A stretch of DNA of 64,000 nt. Source: Caenorhabditis remanei. Taxonomy: Eukaryota; Nematoda; Chromadorea; Rhabditida; Rhabditidae. The notes below the pieces were generated by a model. It was given only the letters and a program-made list of their open reading frames with translations, had not been told where the DNA came from and did no database searches. The position numbers and the translations under genes were made by a program. The stretch is from positions 12,770,587 to 12,834,586 of the forward strand of contig NC_071333.1 of the NCBI RefSeq assembly GCF_010183535.1, written 5' to 3'. Below are positions 1 through 10,030 of this stretch, in pieces (the stretch's first letter is position 1; the number at the start of each line of letters is the position of its first letter).

Positions 1-207
1 TTCTTGTCTAACCATGTCCATTCTCTCCCGTGTGTCTTCTGCATGATCTTAACCTGTCAACCTGATACTGATCTATTAACCTTTCATTTTCATCTTTTCT
101 TAAAGATAACTAACCAGTTTGTTTGAAATGCATGAACCGACAGATCAAAACAGAATTTAATCGGAGAGAAATGTTTTGATAAGTATATCTTCTCTTTTCA
201 ATATCAG

Positions 208-1138
208 CATGTCAACTGAAAAAAGACATTCCATACGCAATGAATTCCATTCAGGCAGCTCCTACAACACAACAACGAAATGAGGACGCCGAGGCGCAAG
301 AGGAAGTGTGGGCAGAACAAAAAGAAACGAATTTGAGTGAAGTATGGAAAGAGAGAGATGGCGATCCTGCAGAACGTCTTGCACACTGGAATGAAAAAGA
401 GAATGATGCGAGTTCTCCGTTAATGGGAAATGGAAGAGCTCATGGTGAATTTGAACACTTGAAAAACTGAAATTGGGGTGAAATGAAGAATGGGTTAAAA
501 AGAGTTGATTGTGCTGCAAGTATTCACTTTTTGAGAAAATGGAGAAGTTTTCTATGGGGATTCAATTGAATACAGTTACGAGATAAAAATAATATTTCAG
601 TGAGATATGGTGCAGCTGACAAGCTAAGAAACCGCAAATGCAATGATAGCAGCCGTAAAAAGGAGAAATGGAGTTCAGCCATCAAGCAGATCCAGAAACA
701 CAAGTTTGTTTTTTTCCAAAGTAGTTTTAACAAGTTACCTTCTGATTCTTTATTAACTTTACAATAATCCAAATTACAGGAGAAATGGTTCTATATTTGG
801 GTAACTAACATTCTCATATCTTACAATTTTCTTTTTGTTTTTGAGATTTATCTTTCCTCTAACTTGGTGTTCCTGTCCCTTATGCTTTCTAAACCTTTTT
901 ATATCTTTTCTACCTGGTTGCGGTTTCCCAATCCTGCTTTAATTTGTTTAAAGGTTCCCATTAAGATGCTATCCCCAAAAAGAATATGTTATTTCTTGTT
1001 TAAAGATGGTTTTCCAGGAAAATTGCCGGTAGGAATCGAGCCAAGAAAATCGATCAGACAAGCCGATGGATCTTCCCACTCACGTTTGTTATTTTCAACC
1101 TCACTTATTGGATTTATTATCTTTACTGGAAAGAGTAA
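208..1138 (+). CDS. Cys-loop ligand-gated ion channel subunit, 3' end (partial)
   Basis: Three phase-matched exons (208-444, 601-703, 1018-1138) give the C-terminal part of a pentameric ligand-gated channel. The last exon encodes a typical fourth membrane segment: a basic stretch (AKKID), then SRWIFPLTF, VIFNLTYWIYYLYW, then KE and stop. The two earlier exons encode a charged, low-complexity stretch rich in Glu, Asn and Lys, as expected for the variable cytoplasmic loop between M3 and M4. The extracellular domain and M1-M3 must lie left of the window. The SRxxFPxxFxxFNxxYW pattern is typical of anion-type (GABA/glycine-like) subunits, so a chloride channel is likely, but the pore is not visible and the ligand cannot be named. 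The donor of the middle exon is the rarer GTTTGT. The first exon could also be read from an internal ATG at 240, but the family assignment makes an upstream continuation more likely. Confidence 0.72.
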
Positions 1139-2119
1139 AGTATCAAGAAGAAAATTCAAAAAGTAAAAAACTTCTCAAAAAATTTCATTATCCAATTTGT
1201 ATGAAAAATTATTATTTTTTGTCAAATTCATATTTCTACAATATCTCACTGTTCACGAGTTCTTTTTTCTTTTCTCTGATGTAATTTTGATATCATGAAT
1301 GTAATTTCGTAATTTCTCTCATTTTGTTCCATTCATATGTATTTTCTTTCTCTTCATTTGGCCTCTTTGATAATAAACATTTTATTTTCCCAGATACAAG
1401 GATATTGAGAAAACTGTGACTACAACCAGGAAGAAGGTTCTACCAAGAAAAAAGAAGATGTTATCAATAGTTGGAACTGATCTTTACAGTGCCATTTTGT
1501 CTTTGTTTCATCTTAATAAGAGATAGAAAAGAAAGAATTGATAAGTTCAGAGAAGAAAAAAGACAACAGCGAAGATCATCATTGTAGTGTGTGAACTTTG
1601 AATGGGATCGTGATTTTTTGGTACTGTGGAAATGAGAGAAGACAGAAAAATGTGATGTACGACAGACAGAAGTTGCATCAGAAGGTCAACATAGATCAGT
1701 TTCAAAATGAATTTCAGGAATCAGAAATTAGAAATATCGAATTATCCAAACATGCAAATTTAATGAAAAAGTCATGAAAACAAGACCATTATTTAATAAT
1801 ACTGATCTTAAGTAAAGAAAAACCAGAAGTTCCGACAAATTATACAATATTCTATTGAGCTTCAGTTCTGAGCCAAACTGCAAAAAAGAGCTAAGAGTCT
1901 GTGAGTTTCTTGCATAACCACAATCCCAGACTTGTGAAATCTGAGTCATGAAACCGTAGTCAACAGTTTTCTGTTCATCAATTGACTTTCTGATAGTTCG
2001 TGAAAGAAAGATCACTTTCAAAAGTATCACGAAGTCACTATGCAAAAGATCGCTTCCAACAAGAAGAAAACAAGATTCGCCCAACGTTTTTTCTTACTGT
2101 AGGGCAGGTCATTTGGGAC
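1139..2119. other. Intergenic region with a possible alternative channel exon
   Basis: No complete gene is visible between the channel and the first secreted-peptide gene. One open stretch at 1394-1526 follows a good acceptor (TTTTCCCAG) and reads 43 codons to a TAG in the phase left by the channel exon ending at 703. It is rich in Lys, Arg and Thr, followed by a short hydrophobic patch. It could be an alternative last exon or chance. The rest is AT-rich. Confidence 0.4.
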
Positions 2120-2128
2120 TATAAAAAG
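2120..2128 (+). promoter_or_regulatory. TATA box of secreted-peptide gene 1
   Basis: TATAAAAAG lies 53 bases upstream of the ATG at 2173. All three copies of the family have such a box at a similar distance, which supports real promoters. Confidence 0.65.
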
Positions 2129-2172
2129 GCTCGGAGAAAACCCAAATGGCATCAAACGATCATCTTATCGTT

Positions 2173-2525
2173 ATGAACGCCTACGCTCTTTTCTTGGCTC
2201 TCGCCGTCATTTTCGCTTCTGCTGAGGCTGCTAACCGTTATGGATGGCCAGATTCCTATGAGAGATTCCTTGAGAGAGTAAGTCACTAGTTGCAATCAAC
2301 ACGGATCTAACTTTTTTTTTTAATTTTCAGCAAGGAGTCTGGGACTTCAAGAAACACGAGGTGACTTCCGTCTACAAGCGTCGTGGAAGCTACGAACGTG
2401 ACCTCCGTGATCTCTTTGACGATTGGAAGAAACAAACCAGATGGGGACAAAAGGACTACAAATCCAACAAGTACTCACCACCAAAGGGAGGTTTCGGACG
2501 TTACGGATTCCCAGGAGGAAAGTAA
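2173..2525 (+). CDS. Small secreted peptide, tandem family copy 1 (RYGWP/RYGFPGGK family)
   Basis: Two exons (2173-2277 and 2331-2525, phase-0 intron) encode 99 residues. Residues 1 to about 20 form a signal peptide. The predicted mature part begins near NRYGWP and ends RYGFPGGK. It is rich in Arg, Tyr, Trp, Gly and Lys and has no cysteine. A YERFLERQGVW block and a YERDLRDLFDDW block look like an internal duplication, separated by a basic KRRG that could be a processing site. The codons are those of highly expressed worm genes. The C-terminal GGK could allow Lys trimming and amidation, but that is inference. I do not recognise the family; a secreted structural, antimicrobial or signalling peptide are all possible. 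Confidence 0.85.
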
Positions 2526-3589
2526 ATAATTACGGAAGTTTATGTTTGATATTTTGTATTGTCGTATTATTTGATGAAATGAATTTTCTCCATTATACAT
2601 TTTTGATATGTACTCTGTTACGCAAATACAAAGAAAAAAGGAAATTGAGCCAAAGGTGAAAAATTTCTTTAAATAGTATTCAAGGTATGCAGATTTTTTA
2701 CAGATTTTTAAAAAACGTAAAAGAAATCATTCGTCATCGTTCCGTGAAAAATAATTCAAAAATTTCCGTTTTTATTTTCGACTCTGTGTGCCCATGGATG
2801 TTCATTCCATTCAAAGAAAGGCGACTCCGTTTAATTCTATAAGTCCGAAAAATCAGAAATTGTTCCAGCATTTCAATCAACTAGTTTTCTCGTTTATTCA
2901 AAAACATCCGCAGAAATGAATTGGGTAGCCAATTCTTTTTCCATTTCTTATTTTCAAAAGTCTTATCTTCAATACGCATTCTGAAAACCGGTTCCTTATA
3001 ATTTCATTACTTATTAGAAGTTTTGGTAACCGGACATGTTTTTGACAGTTTTGGAGAAAATGATATATTAGTGTCTTGGCTGTTGAAGGGCACATTGCCG
3101 ATCCAATGGACAATAGAAAAAGTGAACTGTAGGGCAATCTGGAAGTTATTGGATACACATATTGACACTAAAAATAAACTTCATTTTTAGATTTTCTTAA
3201 CTTGTCAAATATGTTGGCATATCTGTCATCCGATGGTTCAAAACTAAAACAAATATCAGTTTCTGATTCTCACAAAAGAAATTCCAGAAGTTCAGGTAGT
3301 AATGATGTCATCTGATACGGTAAATGTGAATCATACAGTTTCCCCATTTAGTTGAAGCTGATCTTCACTAATGATTTCATTTCCTTCCCTCTTCACTAAA
3401 TGAGTTTGACACCTCATCTCAGTGTGAGACTTCACAAAAAAACATTAGGTCATCACAAAGCGAGACATCGTAGTGGCCACCGTGATAGTGATAAAGACTT
3501 TCGGCAAAATACAATGTAGAAGACAGAAGAGGTCAGCGATTTGGCGTGCAAACTGGACCGCACATATAGAGGCGTACCTTAAAAAAGGG
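2526..3589. other. Intergenic region between peptide genes 1 and 2
   Basis: AT-rich spacer with no convincing gene. The last 150 bases are the promoter of copy 2: a TGATAA motif (3489-3494), a GGCGTACCT block (3571-3579) and a TATA box. The TGATAA site lies 146 bases from the ATG, as in copy 3. Confidence 0.5.
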
Positions 3590-3598
3590 TATATAATA
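3571..3598 (+). promoter_or_regulatory. Core promoter of peptide gene 2: GGCGTACCT block and TATA box
   Basis: GGCGTACCT (3571-3579) is followed by TATATAATA (3590-3598), about 37 bases upstream of the ATG at 3635. The same nine bases occur upstream of the TATA box of copy 3, but I do not find them upstream of copy 1. Confidence 0.6.
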
Positions 3599-3634
3599 GA
3601 ATATTCTTGTCAAGAAAGTCATCATTCGGCAACG

Positions 3635-3998
3635 ATGAACTCCTTCGCTATTCTTTTGGCCTTCGCCATGCTTTTGGCTACCGCTCTTGCTGGACCAGGA
3701 GGAAACCGTTACGGATGGCCAAGCTCTTATGAGAGATTCCTTGAGAAGGTAAGATCTTATTAGTTTCTTTTTAACTTTGAATACTAATAAATAATATTTT
3801 CAGCAAGGAGTGTGGGATTCCAACCGACACGACGTGCGTGACAACTACAGACGCCGTGGAAATTACGAACGCGATCTCCGTGATCTTTTCGATGACTGGA
3901 AGAGACAAACCCAATGGGGAGGAAAGGGATACAGATCCAACAGATTCCAACAACCAAAGGGAGGATTCAGCCGTTACGGATTCCCAGGAGGAAAGTAA
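3635..3998 (+). CDS. Small secreted peptide, tandem family copy 2
   Basis: Exons 3635-3748 and 3804-3998 encode 102 residues with the same phase-0 intron position as the flanking copies. A signal peptide (ILLAFAMLLATALAG) precedes GPGGNRYGWPSSYERFLEK. The second exon carries QGVWD, then RRRGNYERDLRDLFDDWKRQ, and ends RYGFPGGK. There is no cysteine. The promoter holds TGATAA, GGCGTACCT and TATA elements shared with copy 3. A polyadenylation signal AATAAA lies at 4053-4058. Copies 2 and 3 share the start context (CAACGATGAA) and signal-peptide length, so they probably come from the more recent duplication. Function unknown; TGATAA sites are bound by intestinal GATA factors in worms, which makes gut expression a reasonable guess. 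Confidence 0.87.
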
Positions 3999-4682
3999 AT
4001 TGTTTATGATGTATCTCTTTTCTGACAATTTTTTTCATGATTCCAAATATATAATAAACGATTCTTTGTATTTTTGATTTTAAATACATCATTCCAGAAA
4101 ATCTTTCATGTGAAGTACTATTTCAGATTTTTTTCAAAAATTGAATTGCATAGTAAAACATTTTATTTGAATGTTTCAATAATTAATATTTTTGATGCAT
4201 CCAGTAAAACTGATTGCGTTTGTTGTTCTAAGTGTTACAGTTCCAGTAGTCCAAAATAGTGTGTTTCGCTAAATCTTTATAACTCATCGTAAAAGAGTCC
4301 GAATTAGCTGATAATTGCAGGAAAAGATGCGTATTTAATTTTTATCATAATTTTGAGGAAAAAAAATTATTTTCTCAAAAAACTTTGGTTTCCTTCTTTT
4401 ACCCAACTTTTCATGTTTTTTATTAGAAAAAAGTAACAAGTAGCAAATTTGAAATGAATTAGTTAATTACAGTTATTATTTGAAGCTAATTTGTTTGTAT
4501 GATCACTCTTTTCTTTTCCTTAAGTTCAGATAGAATGAACCTTGTCACCCTCGAGTTTTTTTTCTCTTATTTTTCATCAGAAGTGTCTCCTTGACGATGA
4601 TAAGAAAGTTGACGAAACAGAGAGATAAAAAGTAATGAAAAACTCGATGATATAGCATGTAAGTTAGACAATCGAGATGAAA
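3999..4682. other. Intergenic region between peptide genes 2 and 3
   Basis: AT-rich spacer containing the 3' UTR of copy 2 and, at its right end, the copy 3 promoter with TGATAAG at 4598-4604 and a second GATAA at 4624-4628. I see no gene in it. Confidence 0.5.
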
Positions 4683-4709
4683 GGCGTACCTAGAAAATTC
4701 ATATAAAAG
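4683..4709 (+). promoter_or_regulatory. Core promoter of peptide gene 3: GGCGTACCT block and TATA box
   Basis: GGCGTACCT (4683-4691) and TATAAAAG (4702-4709) lie 37-63 bases upstream of the ATG at 4746, nearly the same layout as copy 2. Confidence 0.6.
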
Positions 4710-4745
4710 GAAGTTCATTTAGTGTTAAGAACATCATCAGCAACG

Positions 4746-5099
4746 ATGAACCAACTCGCAATCTTCCTGGTTTTTTTCATAGTTTTGGCCGCCGCGCTCG
4801 CGGGGCCAAGCGGAAACCGGTATGGTTGGCCAAGTTCTTACGAAAGGTTCCTTGAGAGAGTAAGTTTTATCCATCCGGATCTCTTGCTATTTAAAAATGT
4901 TTAGCAAGGAGTCTGGGATTACAACAGACACGATGTCCGCTCCGATTATGGCCGCCGTGGAAACTACGAACGCAACCTCAATGATCTGTACGATGACTGG
5001 AAAAAGCAAACGAGATGGGGACAAAACGACTACAGATCCAACAGATTCCAACAACCAACTGGAGGATACGGCCGCTACGGATTCCCAGGTGGAAAGTAA
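4746..5099 (+). CDS. Small secreted peptide, tandem family copy 3
   Basis: Exons 4746-4859 and 4905-5099 encode 102 residues. The protein has a signal peptide, NRYGWPSSYERFLER, QGVWD, a GRRGNYERNLNDLYDDW block and the terminal RYGFPGGK, so the family framework is intact. The signal-peptide region uses GC-ending codons (GCC GCC GCG CTC GCG GGG), unlike copies 1 and 2, which prefer GCT and GGA. The intron is short (45 bases) and its acceptor (TGTTTAG) is weaker than the TTTTCAG of the others. The gene is intact by phase and length and probably functional, though expression may differ. Function unknown, as for copies 1 and 2. Confidence 0.86.
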
Positions 5100-5910
5100 A
5101 CCTGTGATAGCTTTCATTTTATTCGCTCTTTTCTCTTCTCCAATCAAATACACTTTCATCATTTCCAGTCTCAGTATAAAACAATCTAGAAGATTGCGGC
5201 ACAGGATATTAATTTTATAATTATGAGAGAAAACGTACCCAACTTACTACGATGAAATGTACCCTGAAAAACATATTACTATCATAATTTGTCATAAAAT
5301 TCACTTGAGGTTTATGGAAAATCACATGACAATAACAATCTGCAATCCATTTTGTAGCAAGCTCTCGTTTTCTCCTCAGATGAGGATTTACTATTCCTTT
5401 CTCAACAAAATGTCCGGAAGCCGCCCACGTTTGGGCTCCATCGTATCACTATAAATGGCAAAAACTATGATGTGCATGCATAAACTCATGAATGGATAAG
5501 CTCCTATAGATTGACTGAATCTGAAATATTTCTGAAAACTCGCAAAAAAATGTATTACCAGGGTCGAGTTCATTGAAAACATGACAACGTCGACAAAAAT
5601 AAATAAATAAACGTGTGAAGACCAGTAAGACAAAGTTAAAACGCTGGGAAATTTCACAAACACAAGTTGATCTATGACAATAAACTTCCCAATGGATGAA
5701 TGAAACGATAGAGAGGGAAGGGAGAGCCATTTCTTAGTTAAAACACTATTCAGACCGCGTTTCAAGATGAGAAAAGAAGAAATTTAAAAAAAGGGGGAAG
5801 GTTTGGTTGAGAATTAAAAAAGGGAAAGAGGGAAACACAACAAAAAGGTTCGAATTGAACTTTAAACATGAAATAAATATAATTATTAGACTATCGAAAG
5901 ATTCGATCGT
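5100..5910. other. Intergenic region between peptide gene 3 and hsp-3
   Basis: The two genes converge here, so this holds two 3' UTRs. Open frames on the minus strand at 5391-5765 have no splice support or recognisable domain, and I regard them as chance. Confidence 0.5.
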
Positions 5911-8336
5911 TTAGAGTTCGTCCTTCTCGTCAGATGGCTCCTCTGGGGCCTCTTCTCCTCCTGGAGCAGCTCCATCCTTGTAAAGCTTGGAGACAATTGG
6001 TTGAACCTTGCTCTCAAGATCCTTCTTCTGCTCCTTAAGTTCTTCAGCGGATGCATCAGCGTTGGATCCGAGCCAAGAGATGGCCTCATCGACGGCTTCC
6101 TCAATGGTCTTCTTGTCATCCTCATCAAGCTTTCCTCCGAGTTTTTCCTTGTCTCCGATTTGGTTCTTGAGGGAATAGGCGTAGGATTCAAGCTCGTTAC
6201 GGGCCTCGGCCTTCTCCTTGACCAATTTGTCATCCTCAGCGAACTTCTCGGCGTCATTGATCATGCGCTCAATGTCTTCGGGGCTGAGTCTGTTTTGGTC
6301 GTTGGTGATGGTGATCTTGTTCTTGTTTCCGGTTCCCTTATCCTCGGCGGTAACGTGGAGGATTCCGTTGACGTCGATTTCAAAGGTGACTTCGATTTGT
6401 GGAACTCCACGTGGTGCTGGTGGGAGTCCGGTAAGATCGAATTTTCCGAGCTGATGGTTGTCCTTGGTCATTGGGCGTTCTCCTTCAAAGACCTGTAAGA
6501 AAGAAAAGATAATTACTGCTAGAGAATTAGTTATGTCGTTTCTCAGACATCCAAAAACAGTTTGACCCCAATGTCAAACGCAAGACGAATCTCTCGTTAC
6601 TCACTTGGATGGTGACGGTTGGTTGGTTGTCAGCGGCGGTAGAGAAGACTTGGGACTTCTTGGTTGGGATGACAGTGTTACGGCCGATAAGCTTGGTCAT
6701 GACTCCTCCGACGGTCTCAATACCCATGGTAAGTGGGTTGACATCAAGAAGAACAATCTCTCCGGTGTCTTCCTCTCCAGAGATAACTCCTCCTTGGACG
6801 GCGGCTCCGTAGGCAACGGCCTCATCAGGGTTGATTCCGCGGGATGGTTCCTTTCCGTTAAAGAACTCCTTGATGAGTTGTTGGACCTTTGGAATTCTGG
6901 TGGATCCTCCGACAAGAACAATCTCGTGGACATCATCCTTCTTGAGGTCAGAGTCTTCAAGAACCTTCTGCACTGGCTTGAGAGTAGCACGGAAGAGATC
7001 CATGTTGAGCTCCTCGAACTTGGCACGGGTGAGGGTCTCAGAGAAGTCTTCTCCGTCGAAGAGGGACTCGATCTCAACCTTGGTTTGATGTTGGGTGGAG
7101 AGAGCTCTCTTTGCCTTCTCGACCTCACGACGGAGCTTCTGAACGGAACGCTTGTCCTTGCGGAGATCCTTTCCAGACTTCTTCTTGTAAAGCTTGATGA
7201 AGTACTCCATGACACGTTGATCGAAATCTTCTCCTCCCAAGTGGGTATCTCCGTTGGTGGCCAACACCTCGAAGACTCCGTTGTCGATGGTGAGCATCGA
7301 AACATCGAAAGTACCACCTCCAAGATCAAAGACGAGAATGTTGCGCTCTCCTGAAAAATACTTTTTAGTTTTCTGTCTGTCTATTATGAAACTAAATACT
7401 GCTCCCTACTGAGCAAACTAGTTTTTACAAGTCTATCTCTCTAGATTTAGATTTGGACTTGAGCAAACATAAAGTGTCATTCCAATCGAGGAGAACCTGT
7501 ACCAGTCACTGACCAAAGTCTATTGTTTGCACAAAACGGTCATTGGTAAAGGAAGTCCACGTACAAATATTAAGGGGCGCGCTTTTCTCTGAATTTACCG
7601 TCTTTCTTGTCAAGTCCGTAGGCGATAGCGGCGGCGGTTGGCTCGTTGATGATACGAACAACGTTCAATCCAGCGATGGTTCCGGCGTCCTTGGTAGCTT
7701 GACGTTGGGCATCATTGAAGTAAGCTGGGACGGTGACGACGGCGTTCTTGACTTCCTTTCCGAGGTATGACTCGGCGATCTCCTTCATCTTGACGAGAAC
7801 CATAGCGGAGACTTCTTCTGGGGTGAATTGCTTGTTGTCCGCTCCGACTTTAACTTCGACGGATGGCTTGTTGCTCTTGTCAAGAACCTTGAATGGCCAA
7901 TGTTTGATATCGGCTTGGACGGTCTTGTCGTTGTAATCTCTTCCGATGAGGCGTTTGGCATCAAAGATGGTGTTCTCTGGGTTGATGGTGAGCTGGTTCT
8001 TGGCGGCATCTCCGATCAGACGCTCTCCTTGCTCTCCGGAGAAGGCAACGTAGGATGGGGTGATACGGTTTCCTGGAAAGTTGAATTTAGAGAATGTTTC
8101 TTTGGAAAATGTTCTTTTTATGCAATATTTATTGTATTCAATAGCTTACCTTGGTCGTTGGCAATGATTTCAACACGTCCGTTCTTGTAGACTCCGACAC
8201 AGGAGTAGGTGGTTCCGAGATCGATACCAATGATGGTTCCATACTTGGTCTCCTTCTTCTCGGTTTTCTCCTCTTCTTCGCAGTAGACACTGACGGCGGA
8301 AAGGGCGATCAAGCCCAACAAGAATAAGGTCTTCAT
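5911..8336 (-). CDS. hsp-3: ER-resident Hsp70 chaperone BiP/GRP78 (HSP-3)
   Basis: Four exons (8150-8336, 7599-8072, 6605-7350, 5911-6492) sum to 662 codons, the usual BiP size. The product is the ER-lumen Hsp70 ATPase that binds nascent chains and unfolded proteins. A signal peptide ([18 protein letters not shown]) is followed by the phosphate-binding IDLGTTYS motif (about residues 38-45), the second ATPase signature around [10 protein letters not shown], and the [13 protein letters not shown] motif. A substrate-binding domain follows, and the protein ends in KDEL, the ER retention signal. C. elegans has two BiPs. As I remember them, HSP-3 ends KDEL and HSP-4 ends HDEL, so this is hsp-3. Codons are strongly optimal. 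The sequence TTTTTTCAG at 8359-8367, just upstream of the ATG, suggests SL trans-splicing. UPR-like sites lie further upstream. Confidence 0.97.
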
Positions 8337-8693
8337 ACTTTGTGTTTGATTTACCTTCCTGAAAAAAGTAGAGTTAATGATTGGCCTAAATATTTTTACG
8401 AGAAAGAGATAGATCACGAAGACAAGAAAATGGGATATTAAAAGGATCGGAGAGAAAAGCGAAGCAAGGTCAGTCGGTAAGAGAAACAGAATGCGTGGGG
8501 GATATTCTCTCCTGGTTTGTAGGTCGTCTTCGTCTCCCGACAGACCGCCCGATTGCTCAAGGTCGATTGTACGGCCGGAGTGGTACCGATGGTCGTCGAG
8601 TGTGGCGGAAGGAGAGCAAACTGACGGATCGACCGAATGGGGGTAACTGCAAGTGAGAGAGAGGAAGAGAGACCTCCGAACTGCCGAAACGTC

Positions 8694-8700
8694 GACGTGG
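8694..8700 (+). promoter_or_regulatory. UPR-element-like motif upstream of hsp-3
   Basis: GACGTGG matches seven of eight bases of the XBP-1/ATF-6 element TGACGTGG, about 360 bases upstream of the hsp-3 ATG. A second close match, TGACGTGT on the minus strand, covers CACGTCA at 8858-8864. hsp-3 is an unfolded-protein-response gene in C. elegans, so these are reasonable candidate sites. They were found by eye. Confidence 0.4.
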
Positions 8701-8776
8701 CCTATACAGATAGGGGAAGGCAACGTCAGCACAAACGACGGCTCTCATGAGAGTGAAGAGACGCAGAGTCACTCGG

Positions 8777-8795
8777 CCAATCGTTGTGCGCCGCG
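8777..8795 (+). promoter_or_regulatory. ER-stress-response-element-like site (CCAAT-N9-CCGCG)
   Basis: CCAAT is followed by exactly nine bases and CCGCG. The ER stress response element is CCAAT-N9-CCACG, so the site has the correct spacing and one mismatch. It lies about 440 bases upstream of the hsp-3 ATG in a GC-rich, promoter-like stretch. Confidence 0.45.
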
Positions 8796-10030
8796 TTGAA
8801 TAGAGCGAGAGCGAGTGTGCGGATGGAAGAGAGTTGAGTGTAGAGGGTCTTCTGGTACACGTCAGTATAGGGGTGCGGTGCGGTCGCGATGCGGCCTACA
8901 ATACCGAAATTGGGAAGGACCACTGTAGATAGTAGAGAGTGTAAAGAATGAGAGGAATCAGAGAAATCATACAAATGGTAGGTAGCGAAAAACAATCGTT
9001 ACAAAATACTTGGATTCGAAAATTCGATTGACAAATTGGAATCGACGTGACTGAAAATGTTTCATATTGAAAATAATGAAGAATTCTGTTGGATTTTTTT
9101 CAAATTCAAAAAATCCTCAAGAAGAATAAACTAAACGAATTTTCTAGAAGATTCTCTTCTATTTTGTCATGAGACAACCTTATGATTTGAGAAGAAGGAT
9201 GCCTGATTTTCAATTCAATGAAAAATTCTATCCATTCGAAATAAACTGGACACAATGACTCAACCCTCTCAAAGTACACACCAGTAAGTAGGTCAAAATC
9301 GGATTCGAGACACAATAAGTACTCCGTCTACTCGACGATAATAACTGCTGAGAACGAAAGAAAGAAATACGTCTTGCTTGTAGATAACAATCACTGGGAA
9401 TGAATGAAGAAGATAAGACAATTCAAAGGTTGGGAAGAGACAAAGAAGAAAGAAATAGTATCTGTAGATTGATGGGATTGAGTTTGCGAAAGAGAAAGGG
9501 ATGAAGACTCTGAAAACAAAAATCTGAAAAATTGTTCGGACTGAACTCAAACAGAGCTGAAATAATAATCTGGGCACTACATCTTTAAACAGATCATTTA
9601 TATATTTTTTGTCCGTATTCTAGAACTTTCCAGAATTTCTTCTCAAGATTTTAGGCTTTTTCCCTCGTTGCTGTCATTACAAAACTGTCATTCTTGAATG
9701 CAATTAGTCAGTGTTGATGAAATCACTTCTTTTCTTGTTCCCTTTAAGTGAATGACCTCCATTAGCCGAGAAGACGACGTTACGACAACTTTAGGCATTA
9801 TATCGAGAGTCTTCACTCATTTTATCAACGGAGCGCGTTTACACTAGTCTTTGTTTTCCGTACTAGTAGATTTTCGTTTTGCCAACCGCCCTTCAAGTTT
9901 GATGCTTGACATGTTAGTTTTGTGACTGTCTGAAAAAGGAAACACCCCTATCTTGTTTGTCAAATACCTTATGTTTTCAGTTTTGTCAAATATCGATTCA
10001 AAAATTGTTTTGTTACAGATACAGAGTTTG

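Larger units (their letters stand above)
8337..10030. other. Divergent promoter region between hsp-3 and the GPR107-like gene
   Basis: The right part (about 9000-10000) is AT-rich without a gene. The left part (about 8450-8950) is GC-rich and holds the UPR-like sites listed separately. A trans-splice acceptor (TTTTGTTACAG) ends near 10018, just before the next gene. Confidence 0.5.

Noticed and set aside
3771..5162. Minus-strand open frames over the peptide genes (3771-4028, 4887-5162)
   Set aside because: They are exact antisense shadows of the spliced plus-strand coding exons.
5847..5862. GGTTCGAATTG resembling a tRNA B box, and a similar GGTTCGAACT at 40618
   Set aside because: No A box, acceptor stem or cloverleaf could be found around either.
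6001..8190. Long plus-strand open frames inside hsp-3 (for example 6605-7354)
   Set aside because: Antisense shadow frames, common in strongly codon-biased Hsp70 genes.
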